Origin: UBA4720 sp038227135
Lineage (GTDB): Bacteria > Gemmatimonadota > Gemmatimonadetes > Gemmatimonadales > Gemmatimonadaceae
Assembly (NCBI GenBank): GCA_038227135.1
Contig: JBBRQC010000005.1
Location: forward strand, 1-64,000
Reading direction: 5' to 3'
Length of the DNA: 64,000 nucleotides
Position 1 is the stretch's first letter, and each line of letters opens with the position of its first letter. Positions 1-9,407 of this stretch are shown piece by piece. The position numbers and the translations under genes are program-made. The notes under the pieces are model-generated. The model did no database searches, was not told where the DNA came from, and saw only the letters and a program-made list of their open reading frames with translations.

Positions 1-84
1 ACGCGCGCCCAGCGATGCGATCGTCTCCGCGTCCTCGCGCGTGCAGCGGCGAATGGTGTATGGCGCTATTTCGGTGCCCGGCAA
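1..84 (-). CDS. N-terminal fragment of a probable GNAT acetyltransferase (cut by window edge)
   Basis: An open frame of 28 codons runs off the left edge. It begins at a TTG that overlaps the 3' end of the tannase gene in another frame. The peptide contains TIRRCTREDAETIASLGAR, which resembles the first strand and helix of GNAT acetyltransferases (I-R-x-A/C-x-x-x-D-A-x-x-I-A-x-L). No catalytic region is visible, so the family call rests on this opening alone. A continuing open frame to the left would confirm it. Confidence 0.35.
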   Translation of the reverse strand, partial: MPGTEIAPYTIRRCTREDAETIASLGAR

Positions 85-1649
85 ACGAAGCTCGACGCGT
101 CGTCGGTGCTTCCCTTCCCCGTGTAAGCCGCACGCTTCGGAAACGCGCACAGTGGGCGCGTTCTGATCGTCTTACCGGCAGAATCCGCTTTTGCCACTAC
201 CCGTTCGGGAGCCTGGCCATGCTCCACCCAATCAGATACGAGTTTGATCCACGAAACGTCGCTCGGTCCCGGCCCGCTTCCGCAGTGAAGGACTCCGGGC
301 TCCATGAAAAGCCGAACGTACTCGCGCGCGCGAGCATCACGAGCAAGAACCTGCTGGTAGTAGTCGATCGTGGAGAGGGGATTGAGCGCCGGATCGGACC
401 AGCCATGCCATAGAATCAGCTTGCCCTTCCGCTTCGAGAACCCGGAAAGATCGGGGTTGTCCGCGTCGAGCATCGCTACCCAGCGCTTCGAGTCTTTGAT
501 CAGAGACCCCTTGTAGCGACTGTAGTCCCAGGTCGAATCGCTGAACAGGAAGTACTTCGCCCCTTCCGTGACGAACATAGCCTGGGCGCTCGGCACGTGC
601 AGCTGGCGCATGAACGCGGTGTCGCGACCGGTAATCCAGATTGGCCAGCCACCGGAAAGACTCTCTCCTCCGAATGGCTGTCCCGGATAGATCAAGCGGC
701 CCCGATCGTCCCTGGCCGGCGCGTAAATGCGCGCGATTGCCGTTCGCTGTGCCCGAGTCAGACAATCCGCCGCGGCGTGGTCCCCCGGACACTTCCTGAG
801 AGATTCCAGTCTGAACTTGCAGTCGCGGGGATCGTCGAGTATTCCGTCCTTCACTCCGTCCAGCCCGTCGCACGCCTCGAGAACCCTGGCTGACACAAGA
901 TCGAGATTCGCCTGACTGATGAGGGGATGATCGAAATATGAAGGATCCGGGAAAGCAGCCTGCGTATTCTTGAGGAATGAGGCACCGGTGCGGCTCATAT
1001 GAGCGGCGGGAGCGCCGGCGACGATCCCGTCGAAGTCGTCGGGGAAGCGTTCGGCCTCCATCAATCCCTGACGTCCGCCGTTCGAGCAGCCGGTGAAATA
1101 GGAGTAGCTCGGCTCGGTTCCGTAGAAGGCCTTCGCCAGTAGCTTCGCGGTTTCCGCGGTGCGATGTACAGCGAGGTATCCGAAATCCACCTGACGCTCC
1201 GGATCGTTGAGCGCCCAGCGCGCCCCGCCTCCCGGAGAACGCTCGTGACCGGTATTGGTACTTACCGTCAGGTAGCCGTTGGTGGCGTCCGCGAGAATGG
1301 CGTGATTGATGGCGCCAGCATAGCCGCCATTGCCGCCCATCAGCATTCTCTTGTTCCACTGCTTTGGCAGCATCGCGGTGAATGCGGTGCTCCTGCCAAT
1401 GACTCCCGACACCCGGCAGTGCGGTGCGCGCACGTTGTCACCGTGCTCGAGCGAATCGGCAACGTCCGCTACTTCCGTCAGGTGGACATCGGCGAGACGC
1501 AGGTTGCGGAGACCGGTGCACTCACCGCTGGCGGGGGGAAGAACCGCTGTAACCTGGGCGAGTGTCGTCGTCGCAGATAGCGAGACGAACGCTGAACCGG
1601 CAACCAGGCAAAGCGAGCAGCGCAAATACTTCGGAAATATCCGTATCAC
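66..1649 (-). CDS. secreted tannase/feruloyl esterase family hydrolase
   Basis: A 527-residue alpha/beta-hydrolase of the fungal-type tannase/feruloyl esterase family, which cleaves ester bonds of gallate or hydroxycinnamate conjugates. The triad is visible as GCSNGGRQG (Ser about 189), HGWSDPALNP (Asp about 419) and GVLHCGSG (His about 455). Cys residues next to the Ser and the His form the CS-D-HC pattern of the family. A signal peptide rich in Leu/Ala/Val ends near TTTLAQ, so it is exported. The frame is open further upstream to 1772, but I choose the GTG at 1649 because a GGAGG site (1656-1660) lies 6 nt before it and it puts the signal peptide at the N-terminus; GTG at 1652 is the alternative. 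The natural ester is unknown. Confidence 0.88.
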   Translation of the reverse strand: MIRIFPKYLRCSLCLVAGSAFVSLSATTTLAQVTAVLPPASGECTGLRNLRLADVHLTEVADVADSLEHGDNVRAPHCRVSGVIGRSTAFTAMLPKQWNKRMLMGGNGGYAGAINHAILADATNGYLTVSTNTGHERSPGGGARWALNDPERQVDFGYLAVHRTAETAKLLAKAFYGTEPSYSYFTGCSNGGRQGLMEAERFPDDFDGIVAGAPAAHMSRTGASFLKNTQAAFPDPSYFDHPLISQANLDLVSARVLEACDGLDGVKDGILDDPRDCKFRLESLRKCPGDHAAADCLTRAQRTAIARIYAPARDDRGRLIYPGQPFGGESLSGGWPIWITGRDTAFMRQLHVPSAQAMFVTEGAKYFLFSDSTWDYSRYKGSLIKDSKRWVAMLDADNPDLSGFSKRKGKLILWHGWSDPALNPLSTIDYYQQVLARDARAREYVRLFMEPGVLHCGSGPGPSDVSWIKLVSDWVEHGQAPERVVAKADSAGKTIRTRPLCAFPKRAAYTGKGSTDDASSFVCRAPK

Positions 1650-1793
1650 CACGAGCCTCCACTTCTCGGGGAGATACCCCGGAGTTGGTTGAGCACCACG
1701 CAGGAGATCGACCGCGGCAGGAATATATCCGCCGGCTCGGCGCGTGGCCAAGAAAAATTGGCCCGCTAACACGCCGCTTGGCTTTCGCGAGGA

Positions 1794-2507
1794 CTACTGG
1801 AGGCGGTTTGCCAATTCGGTGAGGTGATCCGCCGCTTCCGTAATCGGTTTGGCGCCGGTCAGCGCGGCCTGATCGAGCGCGGGGATTTCCGGTTGCCTGT
1901 GAAGATTTCTGATGCCAAGTCGCTTACGAAGCTCGTTACGGAAAGCGATTGCAGGAGCGTAGAACCGATCGCGGTAAGTGCGCCAGGTCATCAAATGCTG
2001 CTGAACCAGCTCAGTGCTCTCGCGCTCGAGCTGTTTGTCGCGTTCCTCCTCCGACAGAGTCTCGAGCACTCGTGGACTGAGCAGGGTGCTCACGTAATCG
2101 CCGTCGCTGCCGGCCTCGAAATCCCGCATTGCCTCGGCGAGCTGGAGCGTTCCCTCTTTCAATACCGGGGCCGGGGCGGCGCTGAGCTGCTCGACCAGCG
2201 GGTCTACTTCCGGCACGGCAGGCGGTGCAGGCTTTTCCTCAGGAAAACCCATGTCCACCGGTTGCGGCACGGTGAGCAGAAGCCAAAGAAATTCCGCGGC
2301 GGTCACGATGAAGTACACCAACGCGAGGACCGCGGCGAATCGGGCTCCGGTCGGCCATGATCTGAAGACGCCATGACCTGTCCACAGAATGTTGAGGACG
2401 GAGACCACGACACAGCCGGCAACCTTGGTCGGTTGGAGCAGCGGAAGTTGTTGCCAGGCGCGGGGAGCGACGCGTCGCCAGTTTCGATTGCGAAGAGGAA
2501 GACTCAC
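1794..2507 (-). CDS. hypothetical membrane protein, two predicted TM helices
   Basis: A 237-residue protein I cannot assign. Two hydrophobic helices lie near residues 27-45 and 57-80. They are followed by a Pro/Glu-rich linker and a charged, helical C-terminal half (about 115-237) that should be cytoplasmic or periplasmic. No catalytic motif is seen. It sits between the tannase-family gene and the divergent SGNH hydrolase gene, with about 115 bp to the latter that must hold both promoters. The third-position GC bias matches the neighbouring genes, supporting a real gene. Confidence 0.7.
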   Translation of the reverse strand: MSLPLRNRNWRRVAPRAWQQLPLLQPTKVAGCVVVSVLNILWTGHGVFRSWPTGARFAAVLALVYFIVTAAEFLWLLLTVPQPVDMGFPEEKPAPPAVPEVDPLVEQLSAAPAPVLKEGTLQLAEAMRDFEAGSDGDYVSTLLSPRVLETLSEEERDKQLERESTELVQQHLMTWRTYRDRFYAPAIAFRNELRKRLGIRNLHRQPEIPALDQAALTGAKPITEAADHLTELANRLQ

Positions 2508-2621
2508 TGGTTAGAGACTGTTTCTCGGACGAGTGAGTCACGGGTTTTTTCGCCTTTCGCGGCCGAAAACACACAGTATTATCCCTACCATATCCCTTTC
2601 GGCCGACCACTCGAGATCCCA

Positions 2622-3326
2622 ATGCGCTCCGCGTTTCGTTTGTCCTGCTTCGTCTGGCTCCTGGCCTGCGCACCGCAAGTCCTTGTTCAGAACCCGGTTA
2701 GCGTTGCGCCAGTTGTCACTGCTCCAAGTCAATGGGAGCCCGACATCGCTCAGTTCGAAGCCCAGGATCGCGCGAGCCCTCCGCGGCTGGGAAGCATCGT
2801 CTTTGTCGGTAGCTCCTCTATCAGGATGTGGACGACGCTGGATCGCGACTTCCCCGGAGTGCCGGTGTTGAATCGCGGATTTGGGGGATCCGAGGCTGGC
2901 GATGTCGCGCAGTTCGCCGAGCGCATCGTGGTCCCGTACAAGCCGCCGGTGGTGGTCTTTTACGCGGGTGACAACGATCTCGCGGCGGGCAAAACTCCGG
3001 CGCAGGTACTCAGTGCCTTCCAGTCCTTTGTCGCCACGATGCATCGGGACCTGCCGGGCACGCGAATCGTGTTCGTGTCCATCAAGCCGAGCATTGCGAG
3101 GTGGACCATCGTGGACAAGATGCGCGCGGCGAATGCGATGGTTCGAGACTACGTCCGGACGGATGACAGACTCGCGTACGTCGACGTGTTCGCTCCGATG
3201 CTCGATGCAGCTGGTCAGCCAAGGCGCGAGCTATATATCGAGGACGGGTTGCACATGACGCCCGCGGGATACGCAATCTGGGGGGAGTTGATTGGCCCGG
3301 TGATCAGAGGACTTGCTGCTCACTGA
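2622..3326 (+). CDS. secreted SGNH/GDSL-family lipase/esterase
   Basis: A 234-residue SGNH hydrolase. Block I is a variant, FVGSSSIRMW, with Ser as likely nucleophile. Block III is FYAGDNDLAAG, where G and N shape the oxyanion hole. Block V is DGLHMTPAGY, supplying the catalytic Asp and His. The arrangement resembles the PAF-acetylhydrolase beta/gamma-like branch. The start is set at the ATG at 2622, which gives a short signal peptide (LACAP/VLVQ region); the frame is open upstream to 2373 but those codons overlap the divergent gene. A Cys near residue 16 could be a lipobox, so it may be a lipoprotein. The substrate cannot be told. Confidence 0.82.
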   Translation: MRSAFRLSCFVWLLACAPQVLVQNPVSVAPVVTAPSQWEPDIAQFEAQDRASPPRLGSIVFVGSSSIRMWTTLDRDFPGVPVLNRGFGGSEAGDVAQFAERIVVPYKPPVVVFYAGDNDLAAGKTPAQVLSAFQSFVATMHRDLPGTRIVFVSIKPSIARWTIVDKMRAANAMVRDYVRTDDRLAYVDVFAPMLDAAGQPRRELYIEDGLHMTPAGYAIWGELIGPVIRGLAAH

Positions 3327-3331
3327 AAAGT

Positions 3332-3365
3332 GGGAAAAGGGCGAGCGCTCAGCCTCGCGTTTCCC
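3332..3365. terminator. possible bidirectional hairpin between convergent genes
   Basis: GGGAAA (3332-3337) pairs with TTTCCC (3360-3365), and inside it GCGAG (3341-3345) pairs with CTCGC (3354-3358). It lies between the convergent SGNH hydrolase and VPS10-type genes and runs a few codons into the latter. There is no long T tract, so terminator function is a guess. Confidence 0.35.
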
Positions 3366-6237
3366 TTGGATCTGGTTTTAGAGTAAACGCCTGCGTGTAG
3401 CTCTTACCGTTCACGGTGAGCTTCGCGGTGAAATCACCAATAAAATGCTGGTTGGGCGGCCCGCCCTCGTCCGGAGGCGGGGCCCCTCGCGTTCGTGGAC
3501 GTAGGGCGCTCCATGTCACGCGGTGCATGCCGGCTGCAGCCGACGGCAGCTCAGGGTGAGTCTGCCAGAGTGGAGATACGCGTGCGATTCCGGTCGGCTG
3601 CGTCGGAGCTGCGCTATTCGCCGCGCTCTGAGCCTTCGGATCGCTCGACCGCGTCTGCACTATTGCTCCGCTCGCATCGAGGATCTCCAGCACCACTGGC
3701 CCTCTCGCCGCGTTTTTCAGGAAGTAGTCGATCATCACGCCGCTGGGCGGATTCTCGGCGTGTGGCTCGTCTTTCTGCAGCGGCGTTCCGTTGTCGGTCC
3801 CTTCGATGAAGTTGATGGTGTCTGCCGGCTTGAACAGATAGGCGTCGTCACGCACTACGGCATCGCTCAATTGCCTGAGCGAGCTGATGTCGTCAATCAC
3901 CCAGAATCCGCGACCGTGGGTCGCGACTATCAGGTCGTTGCCGTAAATCTCGAAGTCGCGCATGGACGTCACCGGCAGATTGAGCTGAAGCGACTGCCAG
4001 CTGTCGCCATCATCGAACGAGATGTGCACGCCCCGCTCGGTGCCGGCGACGAGGAGGCCGCGCCGCTGTGGATCCTCCTTCACCGTGTGCACGTACACGC
4101 CCGAAGGCAGACCCTTCGTGATCTTCTGCCAGCTCTTGCCCATGTCGCGGCTGCGATAGATGTACGGCTCGAAATCCTGGAGCTGGTGACGGTCTACGCT
4201 CGCATAAGCGGTGCTCGGATCGAAGTGTGAAGCCTCGATCATCGTCACCCTGCTCCACGGAGTCACCGCGCTCGGCGTGACATTGTGCCAGGTTTTCCCG
4301 TCGTCGGGCGTGAACTGGATGTACCCGTCGTCGGTGCCGATCCATAGGAGCGGCGCCCGCAACGGTGACGGTGCGATCGTGTAGATCACTCCACGCTTGC
4401 CGTTGCAATAGACTGACGCCGCCGTGACCGGATCCAGCGTCGGCGGAATGACGATTTCAGCGCGCGTTAGGTCGGGGCTTATCTGCGTCCAAATCTTCGC
4501 GCCGTCGGTGGTCTTGAACACAAACTGGTTCGCGTAGTACAACGCCCGCGAGTCTGCCTTGGAGAACACCAAAGGCTGGGTCCAGTCCTCGCGCGCGGGC
4601 TCGGGCGCCTTTGGACCGGTGGTGTCCGCGATGGGCACGTTGGCGTCGAGATTCCACCGCTGGCCGTCACCGCCATAGACGACACCGGGATTGAGCGGGT
4701 CGCCCGCGGTGTAGCCGCTTTCGCCTCCCGGCGCGATCGGCTCCCAGTCGTGCATCGAGATCTGGGAAAACTTTCCGCGCGAGCGAACAGCAATCGCACC
4801 AGAATCCTGCTGCGCGCCGGTTACCCAGTACGGAAAGCGATAATCGACCGAGACATGATAAATCTGCGCCGTCGGCTGATTGAGCCACGAGCTCCACGTG
4901 ACATCGCGTGGATCGTCCGCCCGCGCGTTACGGGTGATGATGGCTCCCTGATCGCTGGCGACGATCATGGTGTTCGGATCTTCGGCCGATATCCACGGCT
5001 GATGGTAGTCGTCGCCGCCCGGTGATCCCCGAAGAACGACCCATGTCCTGCCGCCATCCTTGGTCCGGTTGACGGCGACATTCGGCACGTATACAATGTC
5101 GGGATTCTGCGGGTCGACGGCCAGCTTCTCGAAGTACCAACCGCGTCCCCACAGCGCCGGGTCATTTGACAAACGCGTCCACGTCGTGCCGGCGTCGTCT
5201 GAGCGGAAGAATCCTCCTTGTCCGGGTGGCGGGCTCGAACGACACGTTCTGGCCGGAGCCGGCTGCGGGGCAGGAATTCCAGGCGGTGGCTCGCCTTGCG
5301 GGGAAGCTTCGAGCACCAGACAGTCCACCACCGCGTAGATGCGATTCGGATTGGTCGGTGCGATTGCGATGCCCGTTCTTCCGATTCCTTGCTTCGGCAA
5401 CCCGTTGGTGAGCTGCGTCCACGTGCTCCCGCCATCCGTCGACTTGAAGATTCCACCCCCGGGACCATTCGTCGGCGCGTAGGTGAACCAGGGCGGACGC
5501 CGCGTGCTCCAGAGCCCGGCATAGACGACGCTCGAGTTGGACGGATCGATCACCACTTCGACCGCGCCCACGTTTTCATCGCCAAGTACTTTCTGCCAGC
5601 TTTGCCCAGCGTCTTTGGAGCGGAAAATCCCCCGTTCCTTGTTGGCCGCGTAGAGCTTCCCGATCGCCGCGACGAAAACATTGTTCGGATTCTTCGGATC
5701 GATCGCGATCTTTCCGATGTGGTGCGTCTCCTCGAGGCCGAGGTGCCTCCACGTTTGGCCCGCATCGATCGATTTGTACACTCCGTTTCCGTAACCGACG
5801 GAATCACGGAGCGTCGATTCGCCGCTTCCAACGTAGATCGTGTTGGGCTGGGACGGCGCGACTGCGATTGCGCCGATCGACGCCGTCGGTTGTGAGTCGA
5901 ATATCGGCGTCCAGACTCGTCCACCATCGATCGTTTTCCAGACGCCTCCGTTCACCGCGCCGAAATAAAATTCGTTCGGGCGGCCCGGGACTCCCGTCGC
6001 AGCCGCCACTCGGCCGCCGCGGAATGGGCCGAGCATCCGCCAACGCAGTCCGGAGTACAGACCTGTCGGCACCGGCGCGGTGAGGATTCCACGCCCCAGA
6101 TCTTCCGGGGCGACGCGATGCGCGAGCTCGCTCCGTATGACATCCCGGAGCCGAGGATTGATGACAGAGAAAGCGAGCCCGTATTGACCGGCGCGGACGA
6201 GGAAATCCCGCCGGGAAAAGTCTGGCGGTTCCGTCAA
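3349..6237 (-). CDS. secreted VPS10/sortilin-type BNR-repeat protein (Tat signal)
   Basis: About 962 residues made of many Asp-box (BNR) units of the form S-x-D-G-G-x-T-W, as in sortilin/VPS10 beta-propellers and exo-sialidase-like proteins. The N-terminus carries SRRDFLVRAGQYG, a twin-arginine export motif, so the protein is probably exported folded. The C-terminal 150 residues form a beta-rich domain with Gly/Pro linkers. I place the start at the TTG at 6237: it overlaps the stop of the upstream gene as TTGA and has a GGAAAGG-type site 6 nt upstream. An ATG at 6348 also exists but would overlap the previous gene by 115 nt. It is the third gene of a LolA-like/VPS10/VPS10 operon. Glycosidase activity should not be assumed, since sialidase catalytic residues are not apparent. 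Confidence 0.85.
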   Translation of the reverse strand: MTEPPDFSRRDFLVRAGQYGLAFSVINPRLRDVIRSELAHRVAPEDLGRGILTAPVPTGLYSGLRWRMLGPFRGGRVAAATGVPGRPNEFYFGAVNGGVWKTIDGGRVWTPIFDSQPTASIGAIAVAPSQPNTIYVGSGESTLRDSVGYGNGVYKSIDAGQTWRHLGLEETHHIGKIAIDPKNPNNVFVAAIGKLYAANKERGIFRSKDAGQSWQKVLGDENVGAVEVVIDPSNSSVVYAGLWSTRRPPWFTYAPTNGPGGGIFKSTDGGSTWTQLTNGLPKQGIGRTGIAIAPTNPNRIYAVVDCLVLEASPQGEPPPGIPAPQPAPARTCRSSPPPGQGGFFRSDDAGTTWTRLSNDPALWGRGWYFEKLAVDPQNPDIVYVPNVAVNRTKDGGRTWVVLRGSPGGDDYHQPWISAEDPNTMIVASDQGAIITRNARADDPRDVTWSSWLNQPTAQIYHVSVDYRFPYWVTGAQQDSGAIAVRSRGKFSQISMHDWEPIAPGGESGYTAGDPLNPGVVYGGDGQRWNLDANVPIADTTGPKAPEPAREDWTQPLVFSKADSRALYYANQFVFKTTDGAKIWTQISPDLTRAEIVIPPTLDPVTAASVYCNGKRGVIYTIAPSPLRAPLLWIGTDDGYIQFTPDDGKTWHNVTPSAVTPWSRVTMIEASHFDPSTAYASVDRHQLQDFEPYIYRSRDMGKSWQKITKGLPSGVYVHTVKEDPQRRGLLVAGTERGVHISFDDGDSWQSLQLNLPVTSMRDFEIYGNDLIVATHGRGFWVIDDISSLRQLSDAVVRDDAYLFKPADTINFIEGTDNGTPLQKDEPHAENPPSGVMIDYFLKNAARGPVVLEILDASGAIVQTRSSDPKAQSAANSAAPTQPTGIARVSPLWQTHPELPSAAAGMHRVTWSALRPRTRGAPPPDEGGPPNQHFIGDFTAKLTVNGKSYTQAFTLKPDPRETRG

Positions 6238-9200
6238 CGTCCGCCTTTCCCCATAGCCTCCCAGTCCTGGCGCGTAAGCAGAACTATCGGCTGGAGGTTC
6301 TTCGTGCCGATCTCGGTATTGAGCGACGCCAGATCCTTTGCCGACCACGCGTCGAATGCCGCGACTACGTCCGTCAACTCGTGCCCGATTGCGGTGGTGC
6401 GATCGAGCTGCATCTGCGATGGTCGTCCGTCATAGAAAATGACGGAACTATAGAGGTCAGCGAGATTCTCGCGAAGTCTCTCCTCGCCAGTGATCATGCC
6501 TCCTTCCTTGGTGGCAACGATCTTCTTGCGCAGCACGTCGGCCGCGGCTGACGCATCGCGAAGCCGCTGCGCCAAAGGATCCCCGGCGGGCAGTTTCGCC
6601 GCGCGGTCCGCGAGCGCGGATCGAACGCCATTCATGCGCTCCACTGCAAAGGACATATCGCCCAGCAGCGAAACGAGCCTGTTCGCGAGCGCGAACTGCG
6701 CCTGGCGATCGGCGAGAGTGTGCGTAGTCCGCGGGTCAGGCACCAGCTCGAGCGGCAGCGTGTACACCTTGTCGTCCTTGGTCATCCTCACCGTGTAGGT
6801 TCCGGGAAGAACTCTTGGTCCGTACGCTGCGCCGAACGCTGCACTGGCGGCCGCCGGAACCCTGGGTGGCTTGAGACGCATGGACCACCGCACTCGGCTC
6901 AGGCCGCGTCGCTTGGTGCTCGGCACCGTTCCGACGAGCTTACCAGCCGCATCGAGCACCTCGATCTTCATATCACCGAAGATGTGGCGCTTTTTCAGGT
7001 AGTAGGTGATGACCGCTGCGTCCGGGGGGTTGGCGCCGTTGTAGGAGGCGTCCCCGTTGGCCCAGCCTCCCTGGGCGGGAATCTTGAGGACGGTCGGACG
7101 GGCGCGAATAAATACGACATCGCTCGCCTGAGCCGCCGGGGTCAGAGCGCGTAGAGGCGTGATGTCGTCCACTATCCAGATCCCACGGCCATGCGTCGCG
7201 ATCACCAGGTCGTTGTCGCGCGGGTGGATCGCGAGATCGTGCACGGCGACCGCCGGAAAATCACCACCTTTGTACCGTGACCACTGCGCGCCGCCATCCA
7301 GCGAAACCCAGAGCCCGAATTCGGTGCCAAGGAACAGCAGGTTCGGGTTGACCAGATCCTCCTTGATCACGTGGGCATAGCCGCGCACGGGACTTCCCGG
7401 CGCGATCACCGATGTCCACGTCTTTCCGAAGTCGGTTGACTTGTAGGCGTACGGGTGCATGTCGCCGAACGTATGAAGATCGAATGTCGCGTAGATCGTG
7501 CCGTCGTTGAAATGACTCGGATCGACGGAAGACACCCACGCGTTCTTCGGGAGATTCGGGATGTTGGCGACGACGTTCGTCCAGTTTTTTCCGCCATCAC
7601 GCGTGACCTGCAGATTCCCGTCATCCGTCCCCACCCAGATCAGGTTCGGATTTCTCGACGACTCGGCGATCGCATAAATCGTCGTGTGCATTTCCGCCGC
7701 GGAGTTGTCTACGGTGACGCCCCCGGATTGTTCCTGGAGCTGCTTCGACGGATCGTTCGTCGTCAGATCTGGTGAGATGCGATTCCAGGTCTGCCCGAAA
7801 TCCTTGGTGCGATAGAGATACTGCGACCCGATGTACAACGTGCCGTTGTTCGTTGGACTCACGTGGATCGGCGCATTCCAGTTGAAGCGCTCCTTTCCTT
7901 CCTTGTAGCGAGGAAGCGGCTTCAGTGGACGCGTCTCGTGCGTCTTCCTGTTGACGCGGCCGATCTCTCCCCCCTGAGCCTCAGCGTAGAGGTAGTTCTG
8001 ATCGGTGGGATCGACGAACATCCAGAATCCATCGCCGCCATACATGTTCTCCCAGCGGCTGTTGGTGATACCTCCCGGATATTCCGAGTCGCCAACCCAC
8101 GAGCTGTTGTCCTGCAAGCCGCCGTACACGTGGTACGGACGATCGTTGTCGAGGCTGACGTGATAGAACTGCGAGACGGGAAGATTGTCCCCCTTCCACC
8201 ATTTGTTGCCGGCATCGTACGAATACCAGACACCGCCGTCGTCGCCGGTGATCAGGTGATCGGTGCTGGTTGGGTCGATCCACACATCGTGGAAGTCGCC
8301 GTGCGCGCCGCCTCCGATGCCGCTGAAGCTTAGACCCCCGTCGGAGCTGACTACGAGTGGACCGTCAGGCTTGTAGATGCGATTCTCGTTCTTCGGATCC
8401 ACGAGGAGATTTGCAAAGTAGAATGGACGCCAGATCATCGCCTGACTTCTGTCGCGCATCTCCCACGTCTTGCCGCCATCGGCTGAACGGTAGAGCGCGT
8501 TCTTCGGCGGAGCGGCCTCGATGAATGCGTAGACGACGTTCGAGTTCGATGGAGCGACGGTAACCGCGATCCTGCCCCACGGCTTGGCGGGAAGTCCGCT
8601 GGCGCTTGACGCGTTCAAATCGTTCCACGTCGCGCCGCCGTCCGTACTCTTGAACAAGCCGCTCCCACTTGGCGCGCTCTCGCCGTCACCGCCGGAGCGG
8701 AACGTCCAGCCCTTCCGGCGGAAATCCCACATGCCGGCGAACAACGTCTTCGGACTCTTCGCGTCCATCGAAATCATCGAACAGCCGGTGGATGCGTTCG
8801 ATCCCTTGAGGACTTTCGTCCAGCTCTGCCCGCCGTTAGTCGTCTTGTAGACGCCGCGATCCTCGCTGTCACTCCACAGCTTTCCGGGAACGCAGGCGTA
8901 TACCGTATTCGGATCCGATGGATCGATCAGGATTTTCGCGATGCGCTCCGACTCCCGGAGCCCCATGTTGGTCCAGTTGTCTCCACCGTCTACCGATTTG
9001 TAGATGCCGTCGCCGATCGAGACGCTGTTGCGCGTCCACGCTTCGCCGCTGCCGACCCAGATCACTTTCGGGTTGGTGGGATCGATCGCTACCGCGCCGA
9101 TCGACTGAACCGGCTCCTTGTCGAAGACCGGCTTGTAAGTCGTCCCGCCGTTTTCCGACTTCCAGACTCCACCACTGGCGGAGCCGAGGTATACGGTAAG

Positions 9201-9407
9201 ACGATCCCCCTCATGCACCGCCGCGATGGCAGCGATCCGTCCGCTCATAGCCGCCGAGCCGATGTTGCGTGCCCCGAGCCCCGAGATTGTTTCCGAGTCC
9301 ACTTTTGGTGCAGAACCGGGAGCAAGGGTCACTTGCGAGAAGACGTTGCCGCTGAACACAGCGACCAGCGCTGCTCCCCACCGGGCAGATTGCGAAAAAT
9401 TTATCAT
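6234..9407 (-). CDS. secreted VPS10/sortilin-type BNR-repeat protein
   Basis: 1057 residues with an N-terminal Sec signal peptide (cleavage near NVFSQ). Repeated Asp-box motifs such as ENGGTTY, VDGGDNW, TNGGQSW, TDGGATW and ADGGKTW fill residues about 60-720. This is a VPS10/sortilin-like beta-propeller fold, probably a double propeller. The C-terminal 300 residues hold an Ig/FlgD-like stretch (about 780-870) and a helical segment. The start ATG overlaps the stop of the LolA-like gene as TAATG, and the stop overlaps the next VPS10 gene as TTGA, so the three genes are translationally coupled. It is most likely periplasmic or surface-exposed with a binding role; the ligand is unknown. Confidence 0.88.
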   Translation of the reverse strand: MINFSQSARWGAALVAVFSGNVFSQVTLAPGSAPKVDSETISGLGARNIGSAAMSGRIAAIAAVHEGDRLTVYLGSASGGVWKSENGGTTYKPVFDKEPVQSIGAVAIDPTNPKVIWVGSGEAWTRNSVSIGDGIYKSVDGGDNWTNMGLRESERIAKILIDPSDPNTVYACVPGKLWSDSEDRGVYKTTNGGQSWTKVLKGSNASTGCSMISMDAKSPKTLFAGMWDFRRKGWTFRSGGDGESAPSGSGLFKSTDGGATWNDLNASSASGLPAKPWGRIAVTVAPSNSNVVYAFIEAAPPKNALYRSADGGKTWEMRDRSQAMIWRPFYFANLLVDPKNENRIYKPDGPLVVSSDGGLSFSGIGGGAHGDFHDVWIDPTSTDHLITGDDGGVWYSYDAGNKWWKGDNLPVSQFYHVSLDNDRPYHVYGGLQDNSSWVGDSEYPGGITNSRWENMYGGDGFWMFVDPTDQNYLYAEAQGGEIGRVNRKTHETRPLKPLPRYKEGKERFNWNAPIHVSPTNNGTLYIGSQYLYRTKDFGQTWNRISPDLTTNDPSKQLQEQSGGVTVDNSAAEMHTTIYAIAESSRNPNLIWVGTDDGNLQVTRDGGKNWTNVVANIPNLPKNAWVSSVDPSHFNDGTIYATFDLHTFGDMHPYAYKSTDFGKTWTSVIAPGSPVRGYAHVIKEDLVNPNLLFLGTEFGLWVSLDGGAQWSRYKGGDFPAVAVHDLAIHPRDNDLVIATHGRGIWIVDDITPLRALTPAAQASDVVFIRARPTVLKIPAQGGWANGDASYNGANPPDAAVITYYLKKRHIFGDMKIEVLDAAGKLVGTVPSTKRRGLSRVRWSMRLKPPRVPAAASAAFGAAYGPRVLPGTYTVRMTKDDKVYTLPLELVPDPRTTHTLADRQAQFALANRLVSLLGDMSFAVERMNGVRSALADRAAKLPAGDPLAQRLRDASAAADVLRKKIVATKEGGMITGEERLRENLADLYSSVIFYDGRPSQMQLDRTTAIGHELTDVVAAFDAWSAKDLASLNTEIGTKNLQPIVLLTRQDWEAMGKGGR

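Noticed and set aside
2373..2621. Longer N-terminus for the SGNH hydrolase
   Set aside because: It would overlap the divergent membrane-protein gene and put 83 residues before an evident signal peptide.
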